From positions 1-16,533 of the forward strand of contig JASIBM010000119.1 in assembly GCA_030045175.1 (NCBI GenBank): a stretch of DNA of 16,533 bases, read 5' to 3'. Under the pieces are notes generated by a model. It had not been told where the DNA came from. It was given only the letters and a program-made list of their open reading frames with translations, and did not search any database. The stretch's first letter is position 1; every line of letters begins with the position of its first letter. The position numbers were made by a program, and so were the translations under genes. Positions 6,884 to 13,547 of the stretch are shown piece by piece. Source of the stretch: Streptosporangiaceae bacterium (GTDB lineage Bacteria; Actinomycetota; Actinomycetes; Streptosporangiales; Streptosporangiaceae).

Positions 6884-6920
6884 TATCTGTCTCCCTGTTC
6901 CGGCATCTTCTCCGATAGCG

Positions 6921-6977
6921 TTACAGGCCGAGCTGATAAGCGCCGGCCTGGAATCGCTGGTCCTGCCAGTCGGTCAT
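6921..6977 (-). CDS. Possible 18-aa leader ORF
   Basis: ATG 6977 opens 18 codons ending in TAA, reading MTDWQDQRFQAGAYQLGL, 37 bases before the synthase start. A weak CGGAG stands about 14 bases upstream. There is no known homologue in mind; it may be chance or a small translated leader. Confidence 0.2.
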   Translation of the reverse strand: MTDWQDQRFQAGAYQLGL

Positions 6978-6999
6978 CCGGCCGGGCGCTCCGCGAACG

Positions 7000-7110
7000 T
7001 TAATGCCGACTCCGAGGGCGGCGCTTGACGACCGCCAGGGCGCCAAGGACCCGGCACGGGCGTTCTCTGCGGTGCTGACCCGCACCACTGTGCGCCATCA
7101 GAGCGAGCAT
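7000..7110 (-). CDS. Possible leaderless 36-aa upstream ORF
   Basis: ATG 7110 opens 36 codons ending in TAA 7002-7000. The ATG begins exactly 7 bases past the proposed -10 hexamer (7122-7117), which would make its A the transcription start, i.e. a leaderless frame. The peptide is rich in Arg and His and contains QHRRERP. It matches no family I recognise. It could be a leader peptide that senses translation or simply chance. Confidence 0.25.
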   Translation of the reverse strand: MLALMAHSGAGQHRRERPCRVLGALAVVKRRPRSRH

Positions 7111-7116
7111 GTCTCT

Positions 7117-7145
7117 ACTATGTTCACAATGTACCTATTGTGCAA
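7117..7145 (-). promoter_or_regulatory. Predicted sigma-70-type promoter of the LysW operon
   Basis: On the minus strand TTGCAC (7145-7140) and CATAGT (7122-7117) are separated by 17 bases, a good match to a -35/-10 pair. It faces the synthase gene and lies after the hairpin that ends the MFS gene. Confidence 0.5.
7125..7142. promoter_or_regulatory. Perfect inverted repeat, likely operator
   Basis: CACAAT-N6-ATTGTG is a perfect 6+6 dyad in an AT-rich patch of an otherwise GC-rich window. It fills the spacer and overlaps the -35 of the predicted promoter, the usual position for a repressor site. No regulator gene is present in the window. Confidence 0.55.
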
Positions 7146-7179
7146 GTGAGAGAGCAGCACGGATGAGGAAATGGCCTGA

Positions 7180-7203
7180 GCGCGGGCCAGCCGCTGGCCG
7201 CGC
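7180..7203 (-). terminator. Hairpin at the end of the MFS gene
   Basis: GCGCGGGCCAG and CTGGCCGCGC form a stem around CCG with one bulged G, touching the MFS stop codon. There is no clear T-run, as is common in actinobacteria. It would separate the exporter unit from the LysW operon. Confidence 0.5.
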
Positions 7204-8453
7204 TATGCGGCCGCGCGGGACGACTCCCCAGCATCTCGCGCGCGCAGGTGCGGGGTGAGCCAGGCCCAGACGCCAGTGATCACTACCATGCCCGCGGCCG
7301 AGATCATGGTGAGCTGGGTGCCGATGAGCTGCGCGACGCTTCCCGCCGCGAGCGGTGGCAGGACGCTGCCCACGGCCTGTCCCTGCCGCCAGGCCGCCAT
7401 GGCCGCGCCGTGCCGTTCCGCCGGGGTAGCGTCGAGCAGCCGTACCCGGCACGCCGGGCCGAATATCGCGGTCACCGCGCCCCAGAGCGTCACGCCGCAT
7501 GCGGCGATGAGGAGCCGGTTCGAGATCACGTATAGCATCTCGGCGAGGCCGGTCACCAGCAGCGCGGCCACGAACGCGCCGCGGCGGCCGAGCACGCTCG
7601 GCCAGCGGGACAGCGCCAGGTTGGCGATCAGCAGGCCGGCCCCGAAGAGCAGCTGCAGGACGACGAAGACCCACATCGTCGAGCGGAGCACGTCCCTGAC
7701 GTAGAGGATCTCCAGCACGCTGAAGCAGCCATAGGAGATCCAGACGATCAGCGAGATGCCAAGGACCAGCCGCGCTGCCGGAACCCGTCGTACCGGCTGC
7801 GCGGGGGCCGGCTGGCCAGGCTGGCCGGACTGAGCCGCCGTCGCCGTAGGCCTTTGCCTGGCGCGCGTCCAGGCAAGGACAAGCAACGCCGTCGCGTACG
7901 TGGCCGCGGTCGCCACGAACACGTCCGCCGGTCCGCCGGCCGCCAGGATCCCGGCAGCGACCAGCGGTCCAAGCACGATCGGCGCGCCGTTCCCGAATCC
8001 CAGCCACACGCTGGACGTGCCGTGGTCGATCTGCTGCGGCAGCCAGGACGGCATGGCGTCGATCGCGGGCCGGATGAGCGCCTGGCTCATCCCGCCGAGC
8101 ACGAGCAGCCCGAGCAGCGCGTTCCAGCTAGGCAGCAGCGCCAGCCCGAGCGAGGCGGCGACGCCGCAGACGCCGCCGGACGCGGCGACCGGCCGGGGGC
8201 CGCGTGCGTCGATCAGCCGTCCCACCAGCGACCCGGACACGGCCGGCGGGGCGCCCCACGCCAGGCCAGCCACGCCGATACGGAACGCTCCCACATGCAG
8301 TTCGTAACCCGCGTAATCCAGGACCCCGAGTAGCATGGCCCACTGCCCGATGCCGGCCAGCAGCTGGCCGGATACCAGCGGCAACAGCGCGCTCCGCGCG
8401 CCCTGGGCGCCCGGTGCCCCGTCAACACCCGGTGCGGCGGCCCCGGCCATCAC
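7203..8453 (-). CDS. MFS transporter, probable product exporter
   Basis: This membrane protein of 416 aa has two halves of hydrophobic segments (from LLPLVSGQLLAGIG onward and from LVLGISLIVWISYG onward). A Pro/Gln-rich cytoplasmic loop around residues 200-215 (SGQPGQPAPAQP) lies between them, the 12-segment layout of the major facilitator superfamily. The loop GRLIDARGPRPV after the second helix fits the MFS G-x-x-x-D-x-x-G-x-R type motif. The start GTG 8453 (or ATG 8450) overlaps the ligase stop as GTGATG. It most likely exports the product of the adjacent ligase and LysW enzymes and may confer self-protection; this rests on context. The substrate cannot be read from the sequence. Confidence 0.85.
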   Translation of the reverse strand: MMAGAAAPGVDGAPGAQGARSALLPLVSGQLLAGIGQWAMLLGVLDYAGYELHVGAFRIGVAGLAWGAPPAVSGSLVGRLIDARGPRPVAASGGVCGVAASLGLALLPSWNALLGLLVLGGMSQALIRPAIDAMPSWLPQQIDHGTSSVWLGFGNGAPIVLGPLVAAGILAAGGPADVFVATAATYATALLVLAWTRARQRPTATAAQSGQPGQPAPAQPVRRVPAARLVLGISLIVWISYGCFSVLEILYVRDVLRSTMWVFVVLQLLFGAGLLIANLALSRWPSVLGRRGAFVAALLVTGLAEMLYVISNRLLIAACGVTLWGAVTAIFGPACRVRLLDATPAERHGAAMAAWRQGQAVGSVLPPLAAGSVAQLIGTQLTMISAAGMVVITGVWAWLTPHLRARDAGESSRAAA

Positions 8454-9709
8454 CGGCTCGCGGTCGCGGGTACGTAAAGGCCGTTCGCCTCCAGGTGCCG
8501 GATGCGCGCGCAGTCGCGGCGCAGCTCTGCCGCGTCGTCCGCGAGGAGGTACAGGCCGGCCGGGGCCGTATGCAGGTCCACGGTCCGGCTCACCGGCCGG
8601 CCGGGCGACAGGTCGCCGATCACGGCGTGCAGCGTCGGCAGGGCGTAAAGCTCGGCCACGGCGCCGTCGGCCGCCAGGTGACCGTCATAGGGGGCGATCA
8701 GCGCGGCCATCCACATCTGCCGTAGCACCGGATACGGCCGGCCGACGAGCGCGGCCAGCCGCCCGGGATCGGTGTAGCAGTCGACGGTAAGCGTCACGTG
8801 ATTGCGCCCGGTTGCCGCCAGCACGCTGTCCAGCAGGATCGCTCCCGACATCCGCGCGCCAGTCTCGATCAGCACCGGGCCCGAGCTGGTCAGCATCACC
8901 TCGGAGTGAGCCGGGCCCCAGGCGATGCCCAGCGCGTCCAGCGCCTGCGACACATACCGGGCGAGAGTCTCCTGCGGCTCGCCGCCTGGCATCATCAGCT
9001 TCTCCAGCTCGTAGGCGACGCCGCCCGCGACAGGCCGGCGCGTATCCTCCCAGATCTCGGCCACGTAGTGGCCGCCGTCGACGCTGACCGTGTTGAGGTA
9101 GAACTGCTGCCCGGCCAGCAACTCCTGGGCGAGGACCACGTCGTTGCGGCCACCGTACTGGTGCGAGCGCAGGTACAGGTGACCAAACGCCTCGCGCGCC
9201 TGGGCCGCTGTCGCGCAGAACGCGACGGCGTCCGATCCGGCGCTGCCCGGCGGCTTCACCACGATCGGCCACAGGCTACGCTCGTCCGCCCAGCGCACCA
9301 TGCTGTCCGCATCGGCTGCCGCGATCGTCGCAGGTGCGCGGACGCCGTGACGGACGAGAGCCTGCGCCATCGCCTCCTTGTCGCGTCGGCTCGCGCTGCC
9401 GGCGGTGCCATTGCCCGGCAGGCCCAGCCGCTCGGCGAGCTCATCGGCGAGGGCCACCCCGGTCTCTGAGCCGGGAATCGCCGCGCTCACCGGGTACCTG
9501 CGCAGGGCCGCCACGACCTGCTCCGCGTCCGGGCCGGTGATCACCTCCAGGTAGCGGCCGGCGTGCTGCAGGCCGCCCCACATCGCCGGGCTGTCCGGCG
9601 TGCTCAGCACGGCGACCGACTGCCAGCCCCGCGCGGCGAACTCGGCTTGGAGGTGCGCCCCGGTCGAGAACGGATCGACGATCGCGGCGACGTGACCAGT
9701 CCCGGACAT
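8450..9709 (-). CDS. ATP-grasp ligase, L-amino acid ligase-like
   Basis: A 419-aa ATP-grasp protein. Domains in order are a Rossmann-like N-domain (VAAIVDPFSTG; IPGSETGVALADELAERLGLPGNG), WPIVVKPPGSAGSDAV (147-162) with the ATP-binding Lys and glycine loop, VLAQELLAGQQFYLNTVSVDG (192-212), and WGPAHSEVML...LIETGARMSGA (264-290) holding the metal-binding acids. The end motif ETGAR lacks the Asn of typical ETN/EIN.R sites, a variation also seen in amino-acid ligases such as BacD. The family forms amide bonds through an acyl phosphate, often joining two amino acids or loading a carrier. With the LysW cassette next door it may condense the non-protein amino acid with a partner, giving a dipeptide-like product. 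Its start lies 4 bases after the reductase stop. Confidence 0.83.
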   Translation of the reverse strand: MSGTGHVAAIVDPFSTGAHLQAEFAARGWQSVAVLSTPDSPAMWGGLQHAGRYLEVITGPDAEQVVAALRRYPVSAAIPGSETGVALADELAERLGLPGNGTAGSASRRDKEAMAQALVRHGVRAPATIAAADADSMVRWADERSLWPIVVKPPGSAGSDAVAFCATAAQAREAFGHLYLRSHQYGGRNDVVLAQELLAGQQFYLNTVSVDGGHYVAEIWEDTRRPVAGGVAYELEKLMMPGGEPQETLARYVSQALDALGIAWGPAHSEVMLTSSGPVLIETGARMSGAILLDSVLAATGRNHVTLTVDCYTDPGRLAALVGRPYPVLRQMWMAALIAPYDGHLAADGAVAELYALPTLHAVIGDLSPGRPVSRTVDLHTAPAGLYLLADDAAELRRDCARIRHLEANGLYVPATASR

Positions 9710-9713
9710 CGCG

Positions 9714-10913
9714 CTACCGCCGATACGCGCCGAGCCGCACGTCGCGGAACCTGATGTTGCTCAGGTACAACTCGAACAGCCGGCGGTTGTCGCACCACGA
9801 CTCGTCGTACCCCGGCGGCACGACGGTCGGCGGCTCGTTGATCTTACGTATGAGGATCCCGATGTCCTCAGACAGCAGCGGTGCCGTCCGGAACCTGGAG
9901 ACCTCCCGGCTCGCCTGCGCGGCGAACTGCGGCCAGTCGGCCAGCCGGATCGCCAGCAGCTCTGCGAGCAGCTCGTTGTCGTAGGGCACCCGATTGCGCG
10001 GCAGCAGGTACGACAGCGGGCGGTCCGCCAGCGCGTTCACGGTCAGCGTGTCGGCCAGGATGTCCACCGGCACGTAGCACATGCCGGCGCCCTTCCAGAA
10101 CACGCCGATGCTGCGGGCGATCTCCACCAGGCGCCACCAGCTATACGTCTTGCCCGGGTCGGCGCCGAGGTCCGTGGCGCCCAGGACGTGCGGTGCGTCG
10201 CACAATGTCACCGGCAGCAGGTTGTCACGGGCCAGCCAGCGCAACACGGTGCCGTTGACCCATTTCATCTGCGCATATCCCGAGTACCACCACGAGTCTG
10301 GCCGGCGGAAATCATCTGGATCCCGGTAGAAATAGGAGCTGATGCTCCCGACGTAGGTCAGGTGCTTGCGCTTTCCCTCGGTCGCGAACTGCACGAGGCG
10401 CAGCAGGCTGCCGAACCAGTTGGCCCGCATGCCCAGGTAAGGGATATCGTAGTCATTGCTCGTGGCGCAGCCGAACACCAGATCGACGTCCTCGGCAAGC
10501 TCCCGGTACCGCGCGGCGGGCAATCCGAACCTGGATTTCACCGGGGTCGCGTCGAACACCTCGATCTTTTCCGGGACCACGTCGGTCACCTTGTACTTGC
10601 GCAGCGTCATGTCGAGCCGCTCGCGCGGATCGCGTCCCTCGCTGGCGCGCACCGTGGCCAGGACCATGCGGATGCGAGGATCACGCGACAGCCGGGCGAC
10701 CACATGCGCGCCGACGAACCCGTTGCCGCCGACCACGAGCGCGGTATCGGTGCCGCGGGCGGGCAGGCTGTCCAGGCGCGCCCTGGCCTCCTCGTCAAGC
10801 ACCGGGCGCAGGGCGAACGCGTCCCCGGTGCTCAGGGCCGCCAGATCAGCGAACTTGCCGTTGAACCGCAGGCTCGGACAGTCGTCGCTGAGCAAGCAGA
10901 GATCCTGGGGCAT
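9714..10913 (-). CDS. Stand-alone thioester reductase-like SDR
   Basis: This 399-aa protein is an extended short-chain dehydrogenase of the thioester-reductase type (the R domain of carboxylic acid reductases and NRPSs). After ~55 unrecognised residues come ALVVGGNGFVGAHVVARL (the NADPH-binding GxxGxxG), the LTYVGSISSYF strand with the active-site Ser, and GYAQMKW with the Y213-x3-K217 pair, in the same wording as GYAQSKW in R domains. R domains reduce a carrier-bound thioester to an aldehyde or alcohol. No ACP/PCP gene lies in the window, so the acyl donor is unknown; an amide-bound or LysW-bound substrate would be new for the family. A TGAACAGGAG ribosome site lies 8 bases before ATG 10913. 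It is the first gene of its unit. Confidence 0.82.
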   Translation of the reverse strand: MPQDLCLLSDDCPSLRFNGKFADLAALSTGDAFALRPVLDEEARARLDSLPARGTDTALVVGGNGFVGAHVVARLSRDPRIRMVLATVRASEGRDPRERLDMTLRKYKVTDVVPEKIEVFDATPVKSRFGLPAARYRELAEDVDLVFGCATSNDYDIPYLGMRANWFGSLLRLVQFATEGKRKHLTYVGSISSYFYRDPDDFRRPDSWWYSGYAQMKWVNGTVLRWLARDNLLPVTLCDAPHVLGATDLGADPGKTYSWWRLVEIARSIGVFWKGAGMCYVPVDILADTLTVNALADRPLSYLLPRNRVPYDNELLAELLAIRLADWPQFAAQASREVSRFRTAPLLSEDIGILIRKINEPPTVVPPGYDESWCDNRRLFELYLSNIRFRDVRLGAYRR

Positions 10914-11122
10914 GGTTTCTCTCCTGTTCAGTGCCCTCGGGTTCGTGCCCGGTCATCGTCGCGGGCTTCCGGCGGCGTCAGAGCTGCCGGACACCCTGCG
11001 CAGCCGCGACAACTCCGTAGACGAACACTGATCTACGCATAAGTCAATACTGGCCCACTTCCGCGATTTTTTCATCACAACTGAGCCCTGACGCGCGCGG
11101 AGTATGCCCTCCGCAGGCCAAA
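10914..11122 (-). promoter_or_regulatory. Upstream region of the reductase-ligase-exporter unit
   Basis: No gene is seen. On the minus strand it carries an AT-rich patch around 11041-11075 (a TTGACT at 11047-11042, no convincing -10 at proper spacing) and the AGGAG ribosome site at its left end. The promoter of the unit should be here, but I cannot fix it. Confidence 0.35.
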
Positions 11123-11156
11123 GGCGGCGGGCCAGATCAAGATCTGGCCCGCCGCC
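11123..11156 (-). terminator. Strong hairpin terminator of the sedolisin gene
   Basis: A perfect 16-bp inverted repeat, GGCGGCGGGCCAGATC then AA then its complement, lies 31 bases past the sedolisin stop. It isolates that gene from the cluster. Confidence 0.8.
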
Positions 11157-11186
11157 GACGGGGTTACTAGCTCCTGCCCCGGTTCA

Positions 11187-13256
11187 TCACGGGCCGGTGA
11201 TCAGGCCGGTGAAGTTCGGGGTGCCGATTCCGGTTGCCTCGTCGTAGCCGAGGGTCACCGGGTAATAGCCGTTGTTGTTGCTGACTTGGTTGATGCCGGT
11301 GATGTCGTGGAAGTCGATGGCGTTGGTGAAGGGGTTGTCGTAGAGCGCGTAGAGAAGGTAGTTGGCGTTACCTGAGCGGTAACCCTGGTAGGCGTCCCGA
11401 TCACTGAAGAGGGCCGCGAATAGCGGTGCCGAGAGGCTGGTACCACCGATGTGGAACCACCCGGGAGCACCGGGGGTCGGCGTGAGGCCGGCGCAGGCGC
11501 TCGTGTAGTCATCGCCGTACGGGTTGGGCGAGACGTAGCTCGACCCGGTGCAGTACTCCGCGTAACCGGTCAGGGGATCCGCGTTGGCCGAGATATCCGG
11601 CTCCTCGCGGCACGCTTGGCCCGCCGTGGCCAGAGCACAGTTGCTCGAGCCGTAGACCGTGTACGGATTGATGACCCCCGGGCCTTTCTGGTAGTTCGGC
11701 ATCGGCCAGAAGATGCTGTGACCACCCCCGCCCGCGCCGTAGGCACCGCAGTCGATGATGCCGGTCGAGCTGGCGGTAGACGAGTTATTCCCGCTGCAGA
11801 CGTCGAGCGTGTTCCAGACCGCCTCGGTCCCGTACGGGTAGCTCGGGTTGGGGTTGTCCCCTGGGTCGAATGACTCGAATGAGGTGCCGCCAGTGCTGGT
11901 CACCCAGGGCTGGCTAGCCGGGTCGAGCGCCTCGATCGGGGCGTAGTCGCTGAATGTACCGTCCCTGATGCACTCGAAGGCACCGGTGTCGCCCGCCGAC
12001 GAGAACATGCTCTCGCCCTGCGCCGCCATCTGCTCGAAGATCAGGTTCTCTGCCTGAGCGTAGGCCAGGCCAGCATCCGGCTCGCAGATCGCCCAGCTCG
12101 AGCTGACGGAGTCGGCGATGTCCTGGTTGGCGATGGTGGCGTACTCGTCAAGCTCGGTCTGGCCGGTCTCATCGTTGGGTGCGTTGTAGACCAGGACGGC
12201 GTTGGTGTCAGGCGCGATCGTCAGATCCTGCTCGATGTCGGCCTCGACCTCGATGTCACCGCCGTAGCCGTAGAAGCAGGTGTCCCCGGACGGGCACTGC
12301 GAGGTGTTCGGAGCCAGCGGTCCGCCGTCGACGTTGATGTCGACGAGGCGGGGGTTGTAGTGAGAGCCATAGAACGTCTGCGCCCAGGTCGTGATGTCCG
12401 AGTGGTTGTAGGCGGAGAGCTCGAACACGGCCACGTTGGCGCCGGCGCCCTTGGCGCTCGGTCCCGCGTTGGGTGCGTTGTAGATGCTGTTGGTCTGCGA
12501 CGGGGTCAGGCCGCTGCAGCCGGGGCCACCGCCGTAGCCGTTGTACGGTCCGTCTGGCGGGATCGCCTGGAGCTGAGCCAGGGTGGTCGGATACGGGATC
12601 TCGCAGCTCGGCTCGCCGCTGGTGTGGTGTCCGGTCGGGCCCGACCGGGTGAGCTGATAGGTCGGATGCAGCCGGACCGTGTCGGTCAGCCCCACAACGC
12701 CGAGTACGCTCGGCGCGATGCGGGCGGGCACCGAGGCCGCCGTGGCGTTGGCGTAGAACTTCACGCCCCGGGCGTTGCGGTAGTTGTCGATGGTCGTCGC
12801 GAAGGCGGTATCGATCTGGGCGCTGCTCCCGACCGCCCGAAGCAGGAAGGGCGTCAAGGTCCGCTGCACCCTCAGCCCCTCGCCCCGCAGGTACGCGGTC
12901 GCCGCCCGCACCGTGGCCCGCGAAGGCGCGAACCTGGAGTCGAACTGGCCTTTGGCGAGCCAATGGTGGTAGCCCGCGCTCCCGCGCGTGTACAGGGCCT
13001 TGAGCAGCGAGTTGAGGCCCGCCTCATTGCCTGGCCGCAGCACCACCTCGACGCTCATCTTACTGACCGACAGCTCGCTGGTCTTAGTCGCGCTGATCGG
13101 CAGGAAGCTGCCCGGGATCTTTGCCATGCTCTTCGTGGCTGACGCCGCTGCCCCGCCGGCCGCTGTCGCCGCCGTCGCCGCTGTCGCAGCTGCCGACAGC
13201 GAACCTGCCGCGGTCACGACTATTACAAACAGGCGAATTCCTCGCCGGAGAGTCAT
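11187..13256 (-). CDS. Secreted sedolisin (S53) serine-carboxyl peptidase
   Basis: A 689-aa pre-pro-enzyme. The signal peptide spans MTLRRGIRLFVIVVTAAG and an Ala/Thr-rich run (TAATAATAA). A pro-kumamolisin-like activation domain (about 60-200) includes GYHHWLAKGQFDSRFAP. The catalytic domain has E336-x3-D340 in DIEVEADIEQD, the oxyanion Asp423 in SSAGDTGAF, and the nucleophile Ser607 in GGTSLSAP. The calcium site lies in FHDITGINQ...YDEATGIGTP at the end. All key residues are present, so it should be active, typically at acid pH and outside the cell. ATG 13256 is preferred over an upstream in-frame ATG (13379) because GAGGAGGG precedes it and a signal peptide starts there. It has its own terminator and no obvious link with the LysW cluster, though it could supply amino acids or process a peptide. 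Confidence 0.93.
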   Translation of the reverse strand: MTLRRGIRLFVIVVTAAGSLSAAATAATAATAAGGAAASATKSMAKIPGSFLPISATKTSELSVSKMSVEVVLRPGNEAGLNSLLKALYTRGSAGYHHWLAKGQFDSRFAPSRATVRAATAYLRGEGLRVQRTLTPFLLRAVGSSAQIDTAFATTIDNYRNARGVKFYANATAASVPARIAPSVLGVVGLTDTVRLHPTYQLTRSGPTGHHTSGEPSCEIPYPTTLAQLQAIPPDGPYNGYGGGPGCSGLTPSQTNSIYNAPNAGPSAKGAGANVAVFELSAYNHSDITTWAQTFYGSHYNPRLVDINVDGGPLAPNTSQCPSGDTCFYGYGGDIEVEADIEQDLTIAPDTNAVLVYNAPNDETGQTELDEYATIANQDIADSVSSSWAICEPDAGLAYAQAENLIFEQMAAQGESMFSSAGDTGAFECIRDGTFSDYAPIEALDPASQPWVTSTGGTSFESFDPGDNPNPSYPYGTEAVWNTLDVCSGNNSSTASSTGIIDCGAYGAGGGGHSIFWPMPNYQKGPGVINPYTVYGSSNCALATAGQACREEPDISANADPLTGYAEYCTGSSYVSPNPYGDDYTSACAGLTPTPGAPGWFHIGGTSLSAPLFAALFSDRDAYQGYRSGNANYLLYALYDNPFTNAIDFHDITGINQVSNNNGYYPVTLGYDEATGIGTPNFTGLITGP

Positions 13257-13365
13257 CCCCACTCCCTCCTCGGCGCCTCCGGCATCGCGTTGACACGAAC
13301 CGAAGGACGCCATTGTCCTGAATGACCAGCTACAGCATGCTCCGCTACACGCCGGTTTGTCGAGC

Positions 13366-13402
13366 GTGAGTGTCGTCAAGTGACGTGAGGGTCGTCAGGT
13401 GA
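13366..13402. repeat. Direct repeat pair between divergent genes
   Basis: Two 18-bp copies, GTGAGTGTCGTCAAGTGA and GTGAGGGTCGTCAGGTGA, with two mismatches, lie one base apart (period 19) between the sedolisin and HerA-like genes. Their position between divergent starts suits a regulator site, but no regulator is known. The rest of the 13257-13547 gap shows only the sedolisin ribosome site. Confidence 0.5.
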
Positions 13403-13547
13403 TTCGGCGGTGCCGCCGCGTTTTCACCACGGCTGGGCAGCACGGTTCGGGATGCGAGCAGGCAAGACGGGCGGTCGTTGTCGTGGGCTAGGCGTAGGCT
13501 CCCGAAACAGTCGATCAGGTCAGCGATGGTCTGGGGGTTTGTGCCGC

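Larger units (their letters stand above)
6884..7202 (-). promoter_or_regulatory. 319-bp intergenic leader of the LysW operon
   Basis: No conserved protein is found here. On the minus strand, in order, it holds most of a terminator-like hairpin of the upstream unit, a promoter with an inverted repeat (7117-7145), and about 225 bases of leader carrying two short open frames before the synthase start. A leader this long, when all other junctions in the operon overlap or are short, suggests control of the LysW operon in this stretch. Confidence 0.6.

Noticed and set aside
7135..8007. Minus-strand 290-codon frame overlapping the MFS gene
   Set aside because: Arg-rich shadow frame. The MFS frame has regular hydrophobic segments.
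10188..11042. Plus-strand open frame opposite the thioester reductase
   Set aside because: It mirrors the reductase codons and shows no motif of its own.
13257..13379. Upstream in-frame start of the sedolisin
   Set aside because: The 41 extra residues are not secretion-like, and a ribosome site plus signal peptide begin at 13256.
13410..13547. Upstream in-frame start of the HerA-like gene
   Set aside because: The extra 46 residues are basic and unlike the family; similarity starts after ATG 13548.
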